A stretch of DNA of 64,000 nt from SG8-30 sp963695155 (lineage in GTDB: Bacteria > Pseudomonadota > Gammaproteobacteria > Steroidobacterales > Steroidobacteraceae): assembly GCA_963695155.1 (NCBI GenBank), contig CAVOGD010000006.1:62001-126000 (forward strand), given 5' to 3'. The position numbers and the translations under genes were made by a program. Position 1 is the stretch's first letter; the number at the start of each line of letters is the position of its first letter. The notes below the pieces were generated by a model. That model did not search any database and was not told the origin of the DNA. It was given only the letters and a program-made list of their open reading frames with translations. Of the stretch, positions 38,743 to 48,040 are shown piece by piece.

Positions 38743-39185
38743 TGGACCTGGCCGACCTGTACCGCGACGTGGTCGTGGACCACAACCGCAAGCCGCGCAA
38801 CTTCGGCAAGCTCGAAGGCGCCAACCGCACGGCCGAGGGCACCAACCCGCTGTGCGGCGACCGCCTGCACGTGTACCTCGACGTCGAGGGCGACGTCGTC
38901 AGGGACGTGCGCTTCGAAGGCCAGGGTTGCGCCATCTCGACGGCCTCCGCATCGCTGATGAGCGAGGCGATCAAGGGCAAGACCCTGGCCGAGGTGCAGG
39001 ACCTGTTCAATGGCGTGCACACCATGCTCACGCAGCAGGACGCCGCCCCGGCCGCCGGCCTCGGCAAGCTCGCAGCGCTGTCCGGCGTGCGGGAGTTCCC
39101 GGCCCGGGTGAAGTGCGCCAGCCTGTGCTGGCACACGCTTAACGCGGCGCTCGCCCGGGACCACACGCCGGTGACCACGGAATGA
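38739..39185 (+). CDS. sufU: Sulfur-transfer protein SufU
   Basis: IscU-like fold with three conserved cysteines (NPLCGDR, GQGCAIS, VKCASLC) and the SufU-specific insert between the second and third. It takes sulfur from SufS through zinc-ligand swapping and replaces SufE, which is absent here. Start codons ATGATG overlap the sufS stop. Confidence 0.94.
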   Translation: MMDLADLYRDVVVDHNRKPRNFGKLEGANRTAEGTNPLCGDRLHVYLDVEGDVVRDVRFEGQGCAISTASASLMSEAIKGKTLAEVQDLFNGVHTMLTQQDAAPAAGLGKLAALSGVREFPARVKCASLCWHTLNAALARDHTPVTTE

Positions 39186-39740
39186 ACATGCGACAGCACA
39201 GCAACGAACCGGTCGTGCTGCAGCGCGACGTCAAGGCGGTGATGATCCCGGCGGGACTCGAGGTCACGCTGCGCACCGGCAACGTGGGCTACATCACGCA
39301 GGCGCTGGGCGGCAGCTTCACCGTGTACGTCGAGGGCAACCTGTTCCGCATCCCGGGCGACGACGCCGATGCGATCGGCAAGGAGCCGTTCGCCGAAGCC
39401 GGAACTGCCGCCCGGCGCGACCGACGACGACGTCAGGAAGCTGGTGTGGGACCAGCTGAAAGCCTGCTTCGACCCCGAGATCCCGATCAATGTCGTGGAC
39501 CTCGGGCTGATCTACGACTGCGACGTCACGCGCAATGCAGACGGCTCGCGCGACGTCTACGTGCGCATGACCCTGACCGCGCCGGGCTGCGGCATGGGCG
39601 AGGTGCTGGTGCAGGACGTCAAGGACAACGTCGAAGCCGTTCCCACCATCCGCGAGGCGCGGGTCGAACTGGTGTTCGACCCGCCCTGGGACCACTCCAT
39701 GATGTCCGAAGCCGCGCGCCTCGCCACCGGCATGATGTGA
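39182..39740 (+). CDS. sufT: Fe-S assembly factor SufT (MIP18/DUF59), frame-shifted
   Basis: N-terminal part (MNMRQHSNEPVVLQRDVKAV, AALGG-like turn and FRIPGDDADAIGKEPFAE) is in the first frame. One extra base near 39401 leads to PELPPGATDDDVRKLVWDQLK, the DUF59 domain with DPEIPINVVDLGLIYD and the Cys in TAPGCGMGE. Span 559 is one over a multiple of three. Last gene of the suf operon. SufT helps mature Fe-S proteins under high demand. Confidence 0.9.
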
Positions 39741-39765
39741 GGCGGCGGCCCGCCCGCGCGCGGCG

Positions 39766-42700
39766 TCAGTCGACGAGCGACAGGAGCGCCGTGTTGCCGC
39801 CGACCGCCGAGACATTGACCGTCACGACCTGCTCCAGCGCGAACCGCTGCAGGTAGCGCGGCCCGCCGGCCTTGGCGCCGATCCCGCAGGGGCCACGCCC
39901 GCCGAACGGCTGCACGCCGACCACCGCGCCCGCCATGTTGCGGTTGACGTAGACGTTGCCCACCCGGGCGCGGGCCGCGACCCGGCGGGTGACGCCGTCG
40001 ATGCGCGAGTGCACGCCCAGCGTGAGTCCGTCGCCCATCGCGTTGACCGCGTCGATCACGCGGTCGAGGTCCGCCGCGCGGAAGCGCACGACGTGCAGCA
40101 CCGGCCCGAACACCTCGCCCGGCAGCGCCGCGATGTCCGGGATCTCCACGGCCAGCGGCGCCACGTAGTGGCCGCGCCCCGCGCCATTGCCGGCGCTGGC
40201 TCGGTGGTGCCAGCGCGCGCCCGCGGTCACCCGCGCCGCATAGGCCTCCAGCGACTCACGCGCCGCCTCGTCGATCACCGGGCCGAGGTCGCTGCCCAGC
40301 AGGGCCGGATCGCCGACGCGCAGCAGGTCCATCGCGCCGGCCAGCAGTTCGAGCACCGCGTCGGCGATGTCCTCCTGCAGGAACAGCACGCGCAACGCGG
40401 TGCAGCGCTGCCCCGCCCCGTGGAACGCGCCCGCGATCGCGTCCTGCACCACCTGCTCGTGCAGCGCGGAACTGTCGGCGATCAGCGCATTGCGACCCCC
40501 GGCCTCCGCGACCAGCGCGGCCCGCGGCGCGCTGCGGTCGGCCAGCCCGCTCGCGATCCGCCGCAGCGTGTCGGCCGAGCCGCTGACGGCGACGCCGTCG
40601 GCACGCGAGTCGCCGGCCATGCGTTCGCCCAGGGACGCGCCGCCCGGCAGGAAGTGCAGCACGTCCGTGGGCACGCCGGCTGCGTGCAGCAGGCGCACGG
40701 CGGCGGCGGCCGACAGCGGCGTCTGCCCGGCCGGCTTGGCCAGCACGGCATTGCCGGCCGCCAGCGCCGCGGCCACCTGGCCCGTGAAGGCCGCCAGCGG
40801 CGAACTGAACGGGCTGAGGCACACGAACACGCCGCGGCCGCGCCACTCCAGGCGGTTGCTCTCGCCGGTCGGGCCCGGCAGGTCCAGCGGCGCGAAGTCG
40901 CGGCGCAGGCACGCCGCGTAGTAGCGCAGGAAGTCCACCGCCTGGCGCAGTTCGGCCAGGCTGTCCGGCACCGTCTTGCCGGCCTCGCGCACGCAGCGCG
41001 CGATCAGGTCGGCGTGGTGCTCCTCGAACGCGAGCGCCGCCGCATCCAGGATGTCCGCACGCGCCGCAGGCGCCGTACGCTCCCAGGCCGGCTGGGCGCG
41101 CCGGCCCAGCGTGAACGCCTCGTCCAGCAGCGCGGGAGCGGCCTCACGCACCTCGCCGATCACCTCGTCGCGGTTGGCCGGGTTGCGCAGCTCATGCCGG
41201 CTGCCCTCGCGTGCCTTGCCGCCGACCACCGGCGCCGCGCTCCACGGCTGGTCGGTCGCCGCGCGGCAGGCCTTGGCGAGCTTCGCCTGCTCGGCGCCGT
41301 CCGCCAGGTTGATGCCCATCGAGTTGGCGCGCTCCTCGCCGAACAGCCGCCGCGGCGGCGGGATGCGCGGGTGCGCGATGGACGCGAAGCCCTCGACCTC
41401 GGTCACCGGGTCGCGCACGATCTCGGCGGCGGGCACACGCTCGTCCACGATCCGGTTCACGAACGAGGTGTTGGCGCCGTTCTCGAGCAACCGCCGCACC
41501 AGGTACGGCAGCAGGTCCTCGTGCGACCCCACCGGCGCGTACACGCGGCAGGGCACCGGCGCGCCCTGCGGGTCGCGCAGGCTTTCGTAGAGCTCCTCGC
41601 CCATGCCGTGCAGGCGCTGGAACTCGTAGTCGCGGCCGTTGAGCCTCGCGACGTGCATCACCCAGGCCACCGAGTGCGCGTTGTGCGAGGCGAACTGCGG
41701 ATAGAGCCGCTGGCTGCCCTCCAGCAGCACGCGCGCGCAGGCCAGGAACGACACGTCGGTGTTGGGCTTGCGCGTGAACACCGGATAGCCCGGCAGGCCG
41801 CGCTCCTGCGCGCGCTTGATCTCGGCGTCCCAGTACGCGCCCTTGACCAGCCGCACGTTGACCGTGCGGCCGGTCTCGTCCACGCGCGCGCCCAGCCAGC
41901 GCAGCTGGTCGAGGGCGCGCTTCTGGTAGCTCTGCACGGCCAGCCCGAGGCCCGGCCAGCCGTCCAGCGCGGGCAGCCGCAACAGGCGGTCGAACAGCTC
42001 CAGCGAAAGTTCCAGCCGGTCCACCTCCTCCGCGTCCACCGTGAAGGCGATGCCCGCCTTCATGGACTCGAGCGCCAGCGCCTCGAGCTTGGGTCCCAGC
42101 TTCGCCAGCACGTCCTCGCGACGCGCGTACTCGTAGCGCGGGTGCAGCGCCGACAGCTTGACCGAGATGGACGGCCAGGCGGCGGGCGGCATGCCGCTCC
42201 TGACGAGCGTCTTCACCTGGTGGATGGCCGTGCCGTAGGCGTCGAAGTAGCGAGCGTCATTGCCCTCGGTGAGCGCCGACTCGCCCAGCATGTCGAAGGT
42301 ATAGCGGTAACGCTGGTTGTCGGCGGAGGTGGCGCGGCGGATCGCGTCGGGGATGGTGCGGCCCATGACGAACTGGTGGCCCATGATGCGCATGGCCTGG
42401 CGGAAGGCGCCGCGCACGACCGGCTCGCCCAGGCGCGCCACCAGCCGCTCCAGCAGCGACGACGGGTCGTCCACGTCCGACGCCGCGGGACGCACGACGC
42501 GGCCGGTCAGCATCAGGCCCCAGGTCGAGGCGTTGACGAACATGGACTCGGCCTCGCCCAGGTGCTCGGCCCAGTTGCCGGAGCTGATCTTCTCGGCGAT
42601 CAGCTTGTCGGCGGTGTCGGCGTCGGGAATGCGCAGCAGCGCCTCGGCGATGCACATCAGCATCACGCCCTCGCGCGAGCCCAGGTCGTACTGCTGCAGG

Positions 42701-42918
42701 AACGCCTCGATGCCCGCCGAGCCCTTGCGCTCGCGGCGCACGTGCTCCACCAGCCGGATGGCGTCCTCGATCACCTGGTTGCGGTCAGCCTCCGGCAGCC
42801 GCGCCAGCGGCAGCTGCTCGCGCACGACCGCCGACTCGTCGCCCAGGTAGTGACGGTTGATCACACGCCCGACCGGCGTCGGTCCCGCCCATCCCGCCGG
42901 CCACAAGAAATCGCTCAT
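39766..42918 (-). CDS. putA: Bifunctional proline/P5C dehydrogenase PutA
   Basis: Oxidises proline to glutamate. Proline dehydrogenase barrel in the N-terminal half (SIKLSALHPRYE-like region, VRLVKGAYWDAEIKRAQ), P5C dehydrogenase in the C-terminal half with Glu in LVAEAGGRNA and Cys in AGQRCTALRVLFLQ. Length 1050 and direct start MSDFLWP show no ribbon-helix-helix DNA-binding domain, so it does not regulate itself. ATG 42918 has GGAG upstream. A divergent Lrp-type gene is the likely regulator. Confidence 0.96.
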   Translation of the reverse strand: MSDFLWPAGWAGPTPVGRVINRHYLGDESAVVREQLPLARLPEADRNQVIEDAIRLVEHVRRERKGSAGIEAFLQQYDLGSREGVMLMCIAEALLRIPDADTADKLIAEKISSGNWAEHLGEAESMFVNASTWGLMLTGRVVRPAASDVDDPSSLLERLVARLGEPVVRGAFRQAMRIMGHQFVMGRTIPDAIRRATSADNQRYRYTFDMLGESALTEGNDARYFDAYGTAIHQVKTLVRSGMPPAAWPSISVKLSALHPRYEYARREDVLAKLGPKLEALALESMKAGIAFTVDAEEVDRLELSLELFDRLLRLPALDGWPGLGLAVQSYQKRALDQLRWLGARVDETGRTVNVRLVKGAYWDAEIKRAQERGLPGYPVFTRKPNTDVSFLACARVLLEGSQRLYPQFASHNAHSVAWVMHVARLNGRDYEFQRLHGMGEELYESLRDPQGAPVPCRVYAPVGSHEDLLPYLVRRLLENGANTSFVNRIVDERVPAAEIVRDPVTEVEGFASIAHPRIPPPRRLFGEERANSMGINLADGAEQAKLAKACRAATDQPWSAAPVVGGKAREGSRHELRNPANRDEVIGEVREAAPALLDEAFTLGRRAQPAWERTAPAARADILDAAALAFEEHHADLIARCVREAGKTVPDSLAELRQAVDFLRYYAACLRRDFAPLDLPGPTGESNRLEWRGRGVFVCLSPFSSPLAAFTGQVAAALAAGNAVLAKPAGQTPLSAAAAVRLLHAAGVPTDVLHFLPGGASLGERMAGDSRADGVAVSGSADTLRRIASGLADRSAPRAALVAEAGGRNALIADSSALHEQVVQDAIAGAFHGAGQRCTALRVLFLQEDIADAVLELLAGAMDLLRVGDPALLGSDLGPVIDEAARESLEAYAARVTAGARWHHRASAGNGAGRGHYVAPLAVEIPDIAALPGEVFGPVLHVVRFRAADLDRVIDAVNAMGDGLTLGVHSRIDGVTRRVAARARVGNVYVNRNMAGAVVGVQPFGGRGPCGIGAKAGGPRYLQRFALEQVVTVNVSAVGGNTALLSLVD

Positions 42919-43067
42919 GACACGCTCCTGCACAACCGCTTGCGCCGCCCCGGCGGGACGGCCGATGGCTCATTATCGCGAATCAGCTGCTAGTGTATTT
43001 CGCCAAACCGTCATGCTTTTGCAGTGCTATTCTTGATAGGAATGGCAAGCTGCTGGTTGAATCAGAC

Positions 43068-43607
43068 ATGAAAGACCAGAAATACGACCTGGATCGACTG
43101 GACCTGAGGATCCTGGCCGTGCTGCAGAAGGACGGCCGGCTGCCCTACGCGGAGCTGGCGCGGCGCATCCACCTGAGCGCCACGCCCTGCGTCGAGCGCG
43201 TGCGCAGGCTGCAACGCCTGGGCTACATCCACCACTACGCCGCGCACCTCGACCCGCAGCGGCTGGGCGCCGGGCTCCTGGCGTTCGTCGAGATCCGCCT
43301 GGATCGCACGACGCCGGAAGTCTTCGAGCGCTTCAAGCGGGCCGTGATCGAGCTCGAGGAGGTCCAGGAGTGCCACATGGTGGCCGGCGGCTTCGACTAC
43401 CTCGTCAAGCTGCGCGTCGCCGACATGGCCGCCTACCGGCGCATCCTGGGCGAGCGCATCACGGCACTGCCCGGGGTCGAGCAGACCCACACCTACTTCG
43501 TCATGGAAGAGGTCAAGTCCACGCACGCCATCGCCCTGCCGCCGGCGGCCGTGGCGGCCCGCCCGCGTGACGCCCGCGCGCGCAAGCGCGGGCGGCGCCG
43601 GACCTGA
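43068..43607 (+). CDS. Lrp/AsnC family regulator, probable PutR
   Basis: 179 residues: helix-turn-helix (LDLRILAVLQKDGRLPYAELARRIHLSATPC) written across residues 9-40, then an AsnC ligand domain with ECHMVAGGFDYLVKLRV. The C-terminal tail is Arg-rich. Divergent from putA, as in other bacteria where a proline-responsive Lrp protein activates it. The 149-base gap between the genes (42919-43067) is AT-richer and probably holds both promoters and the binding sites, but I could not pick a clear one. Confidence 0.9.
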   Translation: MKDQKYDLDRLDLRILAVLQKDGRLPYAELARRIHLSATPCVERVRRLQRLGYIHHYAAHLDPQRLGAGLLAFVEIRLDRTTPEVFERFKRAVIELEEVQECHMVAGGFDYLVKLRVADMAAYRRILGERITALPGVEQTHTYFVMEEVKSTHAIALPPAAVAARPRDARARKRGRRRT

Positions 43608-43625
43608 CGGCGACCGGCACAGACC

Positions 43626-44519
43626 TCAGGCAGGCCGCTCGAGCTCCCAGGCGCGTTCGCGCAGCAACGCCGAGAACCGCTGGCCCGCCCGCCCGGGCGG
43701 GCGGTCGATGCGGTGCACGAGGCTGGGCGTGAACCGGTAGCGCGAGCCGCCGGCGTAGGGCAGCTCCAGCAGCTCACCCGCGTCCAGTTCGCGCTGCACC
43801 AGGTACACGGGCATCCAGCCGAAGCCGAGGCCCATGAGCAGCGCCTCCTTCTTGGGCATGAAGCCCGACAGGTAGAAGACCCGCTCGCCGCCGAACATGT
43901 GGCGGTCGTCGCCGCGCTCCGCCGAGTCCTGCACCGACAGCTCGACGTGCTCCTGCAGTTCCATCAGCGTCACTCGGCGGCGCGCGGCCAGCGCGTGCGA
44001 CGGCGCCACGCACAGCACGCACTCGACGTCCGGCAGCGCCTCGACCTGCAGGTAGGGACTGGCCTCGAAGTCCTTCACCAGCATCAGGTCGGCGGCGTCC
44101 TTGTCGAAGCGGTACTGCACGCCCATCAGGAACTCGACCTTGACCTGGATGCGGGTCGGCACGCGCTCGTCCGCCATGGCCTTGAGCGCGGCCAGCGTGG
44201 GCGCCAGCGGCAGGATGCCGTCCACGACCACCACCAGCCGCGGCTCCCAGCCCTCCGCGAAGTCGCGCGCCAGCGACTCGACCTGCTTGGCCTGCGCCAG
44301 CAATCGGCGGCCCTCGGCCAGCACCGCCTCGCCGGCGGCCGTCAGGCGCACGCGATAACCGTCGCGGTCCAGCAGCTCGACGCCCAGCTGCGCCTCCAGC
44401 TTGCGGATCTTGTAGCTGACCGCCGATTGCGCCTTGTGCAGCTGCGTCGCGGCGCGGGCCAGGCCGCCCTCGCGAACCACCGCGTCCAGCGCCGCCACGG
44501 CCGACAGGTCCAGATGCAT
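43626..44519 (-). CDS. LysR-type transcriptional regulator
   Basis: 297 residues, winged HTH at 1-60 (ARAATQLHKAQSAVSYKIRKLEAQLG) seen across residues 21-46, then the two-lobed effector domain. It belongs to the group with MHLDL starts like many amine/amino-acid regulators. Divergent from tpl, so tyrosine or a breakdown product may be the effector; this is inference. A perfect 15-base palindrome lies 5 bases upstream of its start. Confidence 0.9.
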   Translation of the reverse strand: MHLDLSAVAALDAVVREGGLARAATQLHKAQSAVSYKIRKLEAQLGVELLDRDGYRVRLTAAGEAVLAEGRRLLAQAKQVESLARDFAEGWEPRLVVVVDGILPLAPTLAALKAMADERVPTRIQVKVEFLMGVQYRFDKDAADLMLVKDFEASPYLQVEALPDVECVLCVAPSHALAARRRVTLMELQEHVELSVQDSAERGDDRHMFGGERVFYLSGFMPKKEALLMGLGFGWMPVYLVQRELDAGELLELPYAGGSRYRFTPSLVHRIDRPPGRAGQRFSALLRERAWELERPA

Positions 44520-44524
44520 TGTTA

Positions 44525-44539
44525 ATCTAATAATTAGAT
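44525..44539. promoter_or_regulatory. LysR-type operator palindrome (T-N11-A)
   Basis: ATCTAATAATTAGAT is a perfect inverted repeat (arms of seven, one central base) containing the LysR T-N11-A motif (T 44526, A 44538). It sits between the regulator and tpl. A related half-site-like GATTAGCTAAATC follows at 44543-44555. Confidence 0.65.
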
Positions 44540-44540
44540 G

Positions 44541-44570
44541 TTGATTAGCTAAATCTTACGCTTTTTTAGA
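44541..44570 (+). promoter_or_regulatory. Candidate promoter for tpl
   Basis: TTGATT (44541-44546), 18 bases, TTTAGA (44565-44570), just beside the LysR palindrome, in an AT-rich island. Weak hexamers suit an activator-dependent promoter. Confidence 0.35.
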
Positions 44571-44652
44571 TCAAGTTGGAACGATATTTTGCAGGCCCGG
44601 CCCGCGGCGACGCCGCGGCACCGCCCCTCAACCACTGCCTGCAGGTGCCGAC

Positions 44653-46081
44653 ATGACGACTTCCGGCAAGACCCCGCCCAGCCGTCCCGCCAACCGCCCC
44701 GCCCGTCGCTCCTGGGCCGAGCCCTGGAAGGTGAAGATGGTCGAGCCCATCAAGATGCTGGGCGAGGCGGAGCGCCACCGCGCGCTGGCCGACAGCGGCT
44801 ACAACACCTTCCTGCTCCGGTCCGAGGACGTCTACATCGACCTGCTGACCGACAGCGGCACCAACGCGATGAGCGACTGGCAGTGGGCCGGGATGATGCT
44901 GGGTGACGAGGCCTACGCGGGCAGCCGCAACTTCTACAACCTCGAGGAAGCCGTGCAGCAGCACTACGGCTACCGGTACATGGTGCCGACCCACCAGGGC
45001 CGCGGCGCCGAGAACCTGCTGTCGAGGATGCTCATCAAGGCCGGCGACATCGTGCCCGGCAACATGTACTTCACCACCACGCGGCTGCACCAGGAGCTGG
45101 CCGGCGGCGAGTTCGTGGACGTGATCGTGCGCGAGGCGCACGACCCGACGGACGAGAGCCCGTTCAAGGGCAACGTGGACCTGGCGGCACTGGAAGCGCT
45201 GATCAGGAAGGTGGGCGCCAGGCGGATTCCCTACGTGTGCGTGGCCGGCACGGTCAACATGGCCGGTGGCCAGCCCATCTCGATGGCCAACATGCGCGCC
45301 CTGCGCGAACTGACGCAGCGGCACGGCATCCGCGTCGTGCTCGACGCGACGCGCGCCGCCGAGAACGCCTGGTTCATCAAGCAGCGCGAGGACGGCTACG
45401 CCGGGCGCAGCGTGGCCGAGATCCTCAAGGAATTCTGCTCCTACACCGACGCCTGCACCATGAGCGGCAAGAAGGACGCGCTGGTCAACATCGGCGGCTG
45501 GCTGGCGGTCAACGACCCCGACCTGTACGAGGAGGCCAGCAACCTGGTGGTCGTGTACGAGGGCCTGCACACCTACGGCGGCATGGCGGGGCGCGACATG
45601 GAGGCGATGGCCCGCGGCATCGTCGAATCCGTGCAGGACGCGCACATGGCGGCCCGCGTGGGCCAGGTGCAGTACCTGGGCCAGCGGCTGATCGACATGG
45701 GCATACCGGTCGTGCAGGCCGATCGGCGGTCACGCCGTGTACCTGGACGCCAAGGCCTTCTACCCGCACATCCCGCAGGACCAGTTCCCGGCGCAGGCGC
45801 TGGCGGCCAACCTGTACGCCGACTCGGGCGTACGCGGCATGGAGCGCGGCATCGTCTCGGCCGGCCGCGACGCGGCCACCGGCGAGCACCACTACCCGGC
45901 CCTCGAGCTGGTGCGCCTGACCATCCCGCGGCGCGTCTACACGCAGGCGCACATGGACGTGACCGCCGAGTCGGTGGCGGCCGTGTACGACAGCCGCCAC
46001 GAGACGGCCGGCCTCAAGATGGTGTACGAACCGCGCTACCTGAGGTTCTTCCAGGCGCGCTTCGAGCCCCGCACCGGCTGA
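44653..46081 (+). CDS. tpl: Tyrosine phenol-lyase, frame-shifted
   Basis: PLP enzyme splitting tyrosine into phenol, pyruvate and ammonia. It follows the Citrobacter-type lyase, not tryptophanase: GYNTFLL, DLLTDSGTNAMSD, YFTTTR (the Thr that is Asp in tryptophanase), TMSGKKDALVNIGG with the PLP lysine near 274, and GMERGIVSAGR, which contains the arginine linked to tyrosine specificity. One extra base near 45719 separates DMGIPVVQ from PIGGHAVYLDAKAFYPH; the second frame ends at 46081 with LRFFQARF. Span 1429 is one over a multiple of three. Pyruvate made here could feed ppsA. Confidence 0.9.
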
Positions 46082-46130
46082 ACGCGGTACGGTGTTGCAC
46101 GACGACCGGGGCTCGCGGAGGATGGGGTGA

Positions 46131-46796
46131 ATGGCACCAGGCCGTGACTCGATGAACGCGCCAGCGCAACGCCCCCAGTCCCGCGGCGAGGAAATCGCCA
46201 ACAGCGCGAGCCATGGCGTCGCGCTGCTGCTGGCTGCGCTGGGCCTGCCGTTCCTGGTCGTCACGGCGATGCGCGACGGCGGCGCGGCGGCCGTCGTGGG
46301 CGCCAGCGTGTTCGGCACCACGATGGTGCTGACCTACCTGGCCTCGACCGTGTATCACGCCGTGCCGCACAGCCGGGCCAAGCGCGTGTTCCGCGTGCTG
46401 GACCACTCGGCGATCTTCCTGCTCATCGCGGGCACGTACACGCCGTTCACGCTCAACGTGCTGCCGGCGCCGTGGGGCTGGACGCTGTTCGGCCTGGTCT
46501 GGGCGCTGGCCGCACTCGGCATCGTGTTGAAGGCCGTACCGGGACGGCGGCGGCCCATCCTGTCGGTGGTCCTGTACATCGGCATGGGCTGGCTGATCGT
46601 CATCGCGATCAAGCCGCTGCTGCAGGTCATGCCGCTGGCAGGTCTGTGGTGGCTGCTGGCCGGTGGTCTCGCCTACACGGGCGGCACGGCGTTCTACGCG
46701 GCGGACCGCCTCAGGTACGGCCACTTCGCCTGGCACCTGTTCGTCATGACGGGGTCGGCCTGCCACTACGTCGCGGTATTGCGCTACGCGCTCTGA
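46131..46796 (+). CDS. Hemolysin III/YqfA family membrane protein
   Basis: 221 residues with about seven membrane helices of the PAQR/HlyIII family. The conserved metal-site pieces are NSASHGVAL, STVYHAVPHSRAKRVFRVLDHSAIF and HFAWHLFVMTGSACHY. Role in bacteria is unclear; hemolysis has not been shown for most. An in-frame ATG at 46152 is an alternative start. Confidence 0.9.
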   Translation: MAPGRDSMNAPAQRPQSRGEEIANSASHGVALLLAALGLPFLVVTAMRDGGAAAVVGASVFGTTMVLTYLASTVYHAVPHSRAKRVFRVLDHSAIFLLIAGTYTPFTLNVLPAPWGWTLFGLVWALAALGIVLKAVPGRRRPILSVVLYIGMGWLIVIAIKPLLQVMPLAGLWWLLAGGLAYTGGTAFYAADRLRYGHFAWHLFVMTGSACHYVAVLRYAL

Positions 46797-46843
46797 AGCC
46801 TGCGCGCAGCAGGGCGCTTCCACGCCCGCTGGCCGGCGCGTCG

Positions 46844-47257
46844 TCAGCCCTTGCGCAAGGTACGCGCGTAGTCGGCCAGGATGCGGCCGTGGTCGAAGGC
46901 CAGCGGCGGCAGCGCATCGGGCGTCGCGACGCGCACCGCCGCGGCGTCGTCGCCCGCCGCGGGCTCGCCGCGCGCCTCGGCGACGTAGACGACGGACACG
47001 GTATGCCCGCGCGCGTCACGCCCCGGGTCCGAGTACACGCCGAGCAGCGCCTTGAGCGTCACCTCGAGGCCGGTCTCCTCGCGCGCCTCGCGGCGCGCCG
47101 CGGCCTCGACGGTTTCCCCGACGTCCACGAAGCCGCCGGGCAGTGCGTGGCCGTGCGGCGGGTGGCGGCGCTCGATCAGCACGATCGGCCGCCCCGGCCG
47201 GTCGGCCAGCTCGATGACCAGGTCGACGGTCAGCGCCGGGGTCGTGGGTAGCGCCAT
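46844..47257 (-). CDS. NUDIX hydrolase
   Basis: 137 residues with a complete Nudix box (GGFVDVGETVEAAARREAREETGLEV spans residues 41-66: G-x5-E-x7-REUxEExGU). It hydrolyses a nucleoside diphosphate linked to some moiety; substrate unknown. 20 bases upstream of it on this strand ends the DUF481 gene, so the two may be cotranscribed. Confidence 0.9.
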   Translation of the reverse strand: MALPTTPALTVDLVIELADRPGRPIVLIERRHPPHGHALPGGFVDVGETVEAAARREAREETGLEVTLKALLGVYSDPGRDARGHTVSVVYVAEARGEPAAGDDAAAVRVATPDALPPLAFDHGRILADYARTLRKG

Positions 47258-47277
47258 GGCGGGGCCGCGCGGCGCGC

Positions 47278-47985
47278 TCAGAACCCGAACACGAGGTTGG
47301 CCGTCAGCACCTGGTCGGTCTTCTCGGTCAGCGGCTGGACATCCGTGTGGTGCCGGACCGCGTAGGTCAACCCGAGCGCGAGCGCGGCATTCATCTTGAC
47401 CTCCAGCGCCAGCTCGTTCTGCAGGAAGGTGTTGTCCGAGCCGCTCTCGACCAGGAACCGGTTCGCGATCAGCGTCGTGTCGGTCAGGTGGCGCTCGTAG
47501 TTGAGCGCGCCGCGCAGGATCGCGTTGTCGGACTTCGCGCCGGTCGCCCGCAACTCGGACTGCCGGTAGCCCACGCCGATCTTGCCGTCGAACTGCGTGG
47601 ACTCCGTCTTGATGAACCGGTAGCCGTAGCCTGCGGCCGCCACGGCCTGGTAGCGGTAACTGGAGAACTGGTCGTCCTCGTAGCGCAGCGAGCCGAACAC
47701 GTAACTGCGGTCGTCCAGCTTGTAGTTCGATTCGCCGCGCAGTTCGAAGCGGTCGGCCGCCGTCAGCCCGTCGTTCGACGTGCGCAGCACGGAGAATCCG
47801 GCGCCGTGCTTCCAGCGGTCCCGCTCATTGCTCATGTCGAGGCGCGCGTTCAGCGTCTCGGTCTCGGTGTTGCCGCGCGCCAGCACGCCGCCCAGTTCCC
47901 CCTTGCCTGCCCAGTCCGCCTGAGCCGGCGCGGCCAGCAGCGTGGCCGCTGCCAGCGCGGCCGCCGCGGTGATCCTCATCGCCAT
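47278..47985 (-). CDS. DUF481 (YdiY-like) outer-membrane beta-barrel protein
   Basis: Signal peptide (about 1-23, AQA cleavage), then alternating strands typical of an outer-membrane barrel, ending ANLVFGF with the terminal Phe that guides BAM insertion. DUF481 proteins are of unknown function. ATG 47979 is an alternative start. Confidence 0.85.
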   Translation of the reverse strand: MAMRITAAAALAAATLLAAPAQADWAGKGELGGVLARGNTETETLNARLDMSNERDRWKHGAGFSVLRTSNDGLTAADRFELRGESNYKLDDRSYVFGSLRYEDDQFSSYRYQAVAAAGYGYRFIKTESTQFDGKIGVGYRQSELRATGAKSDNAILRGALNYERHLTDTTLIANRFLVESGSDNTFLQNELALEVKMNAALALGLTYAVRHHTDVQPLTEKTDQVLTANLVFGF

Positions 47986-48040
47986 GATCCTCGTCCCCGT
48001 TCGTTTGCAGCACGCAGTCTAACCCGCGCACGCCGGGGGA

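Noticed and set aside
40009..42993. 994-codon frame antisense to putA
   Set aside because: Same shadow effect; putA is unmistakable on the other strand.
44653..46081. Tryptophanase
   Set aside because: Key stretches (TNAMSD, YFTTTR, MERGI) follow tyrosine phenol-lyase, not tryptophanase.
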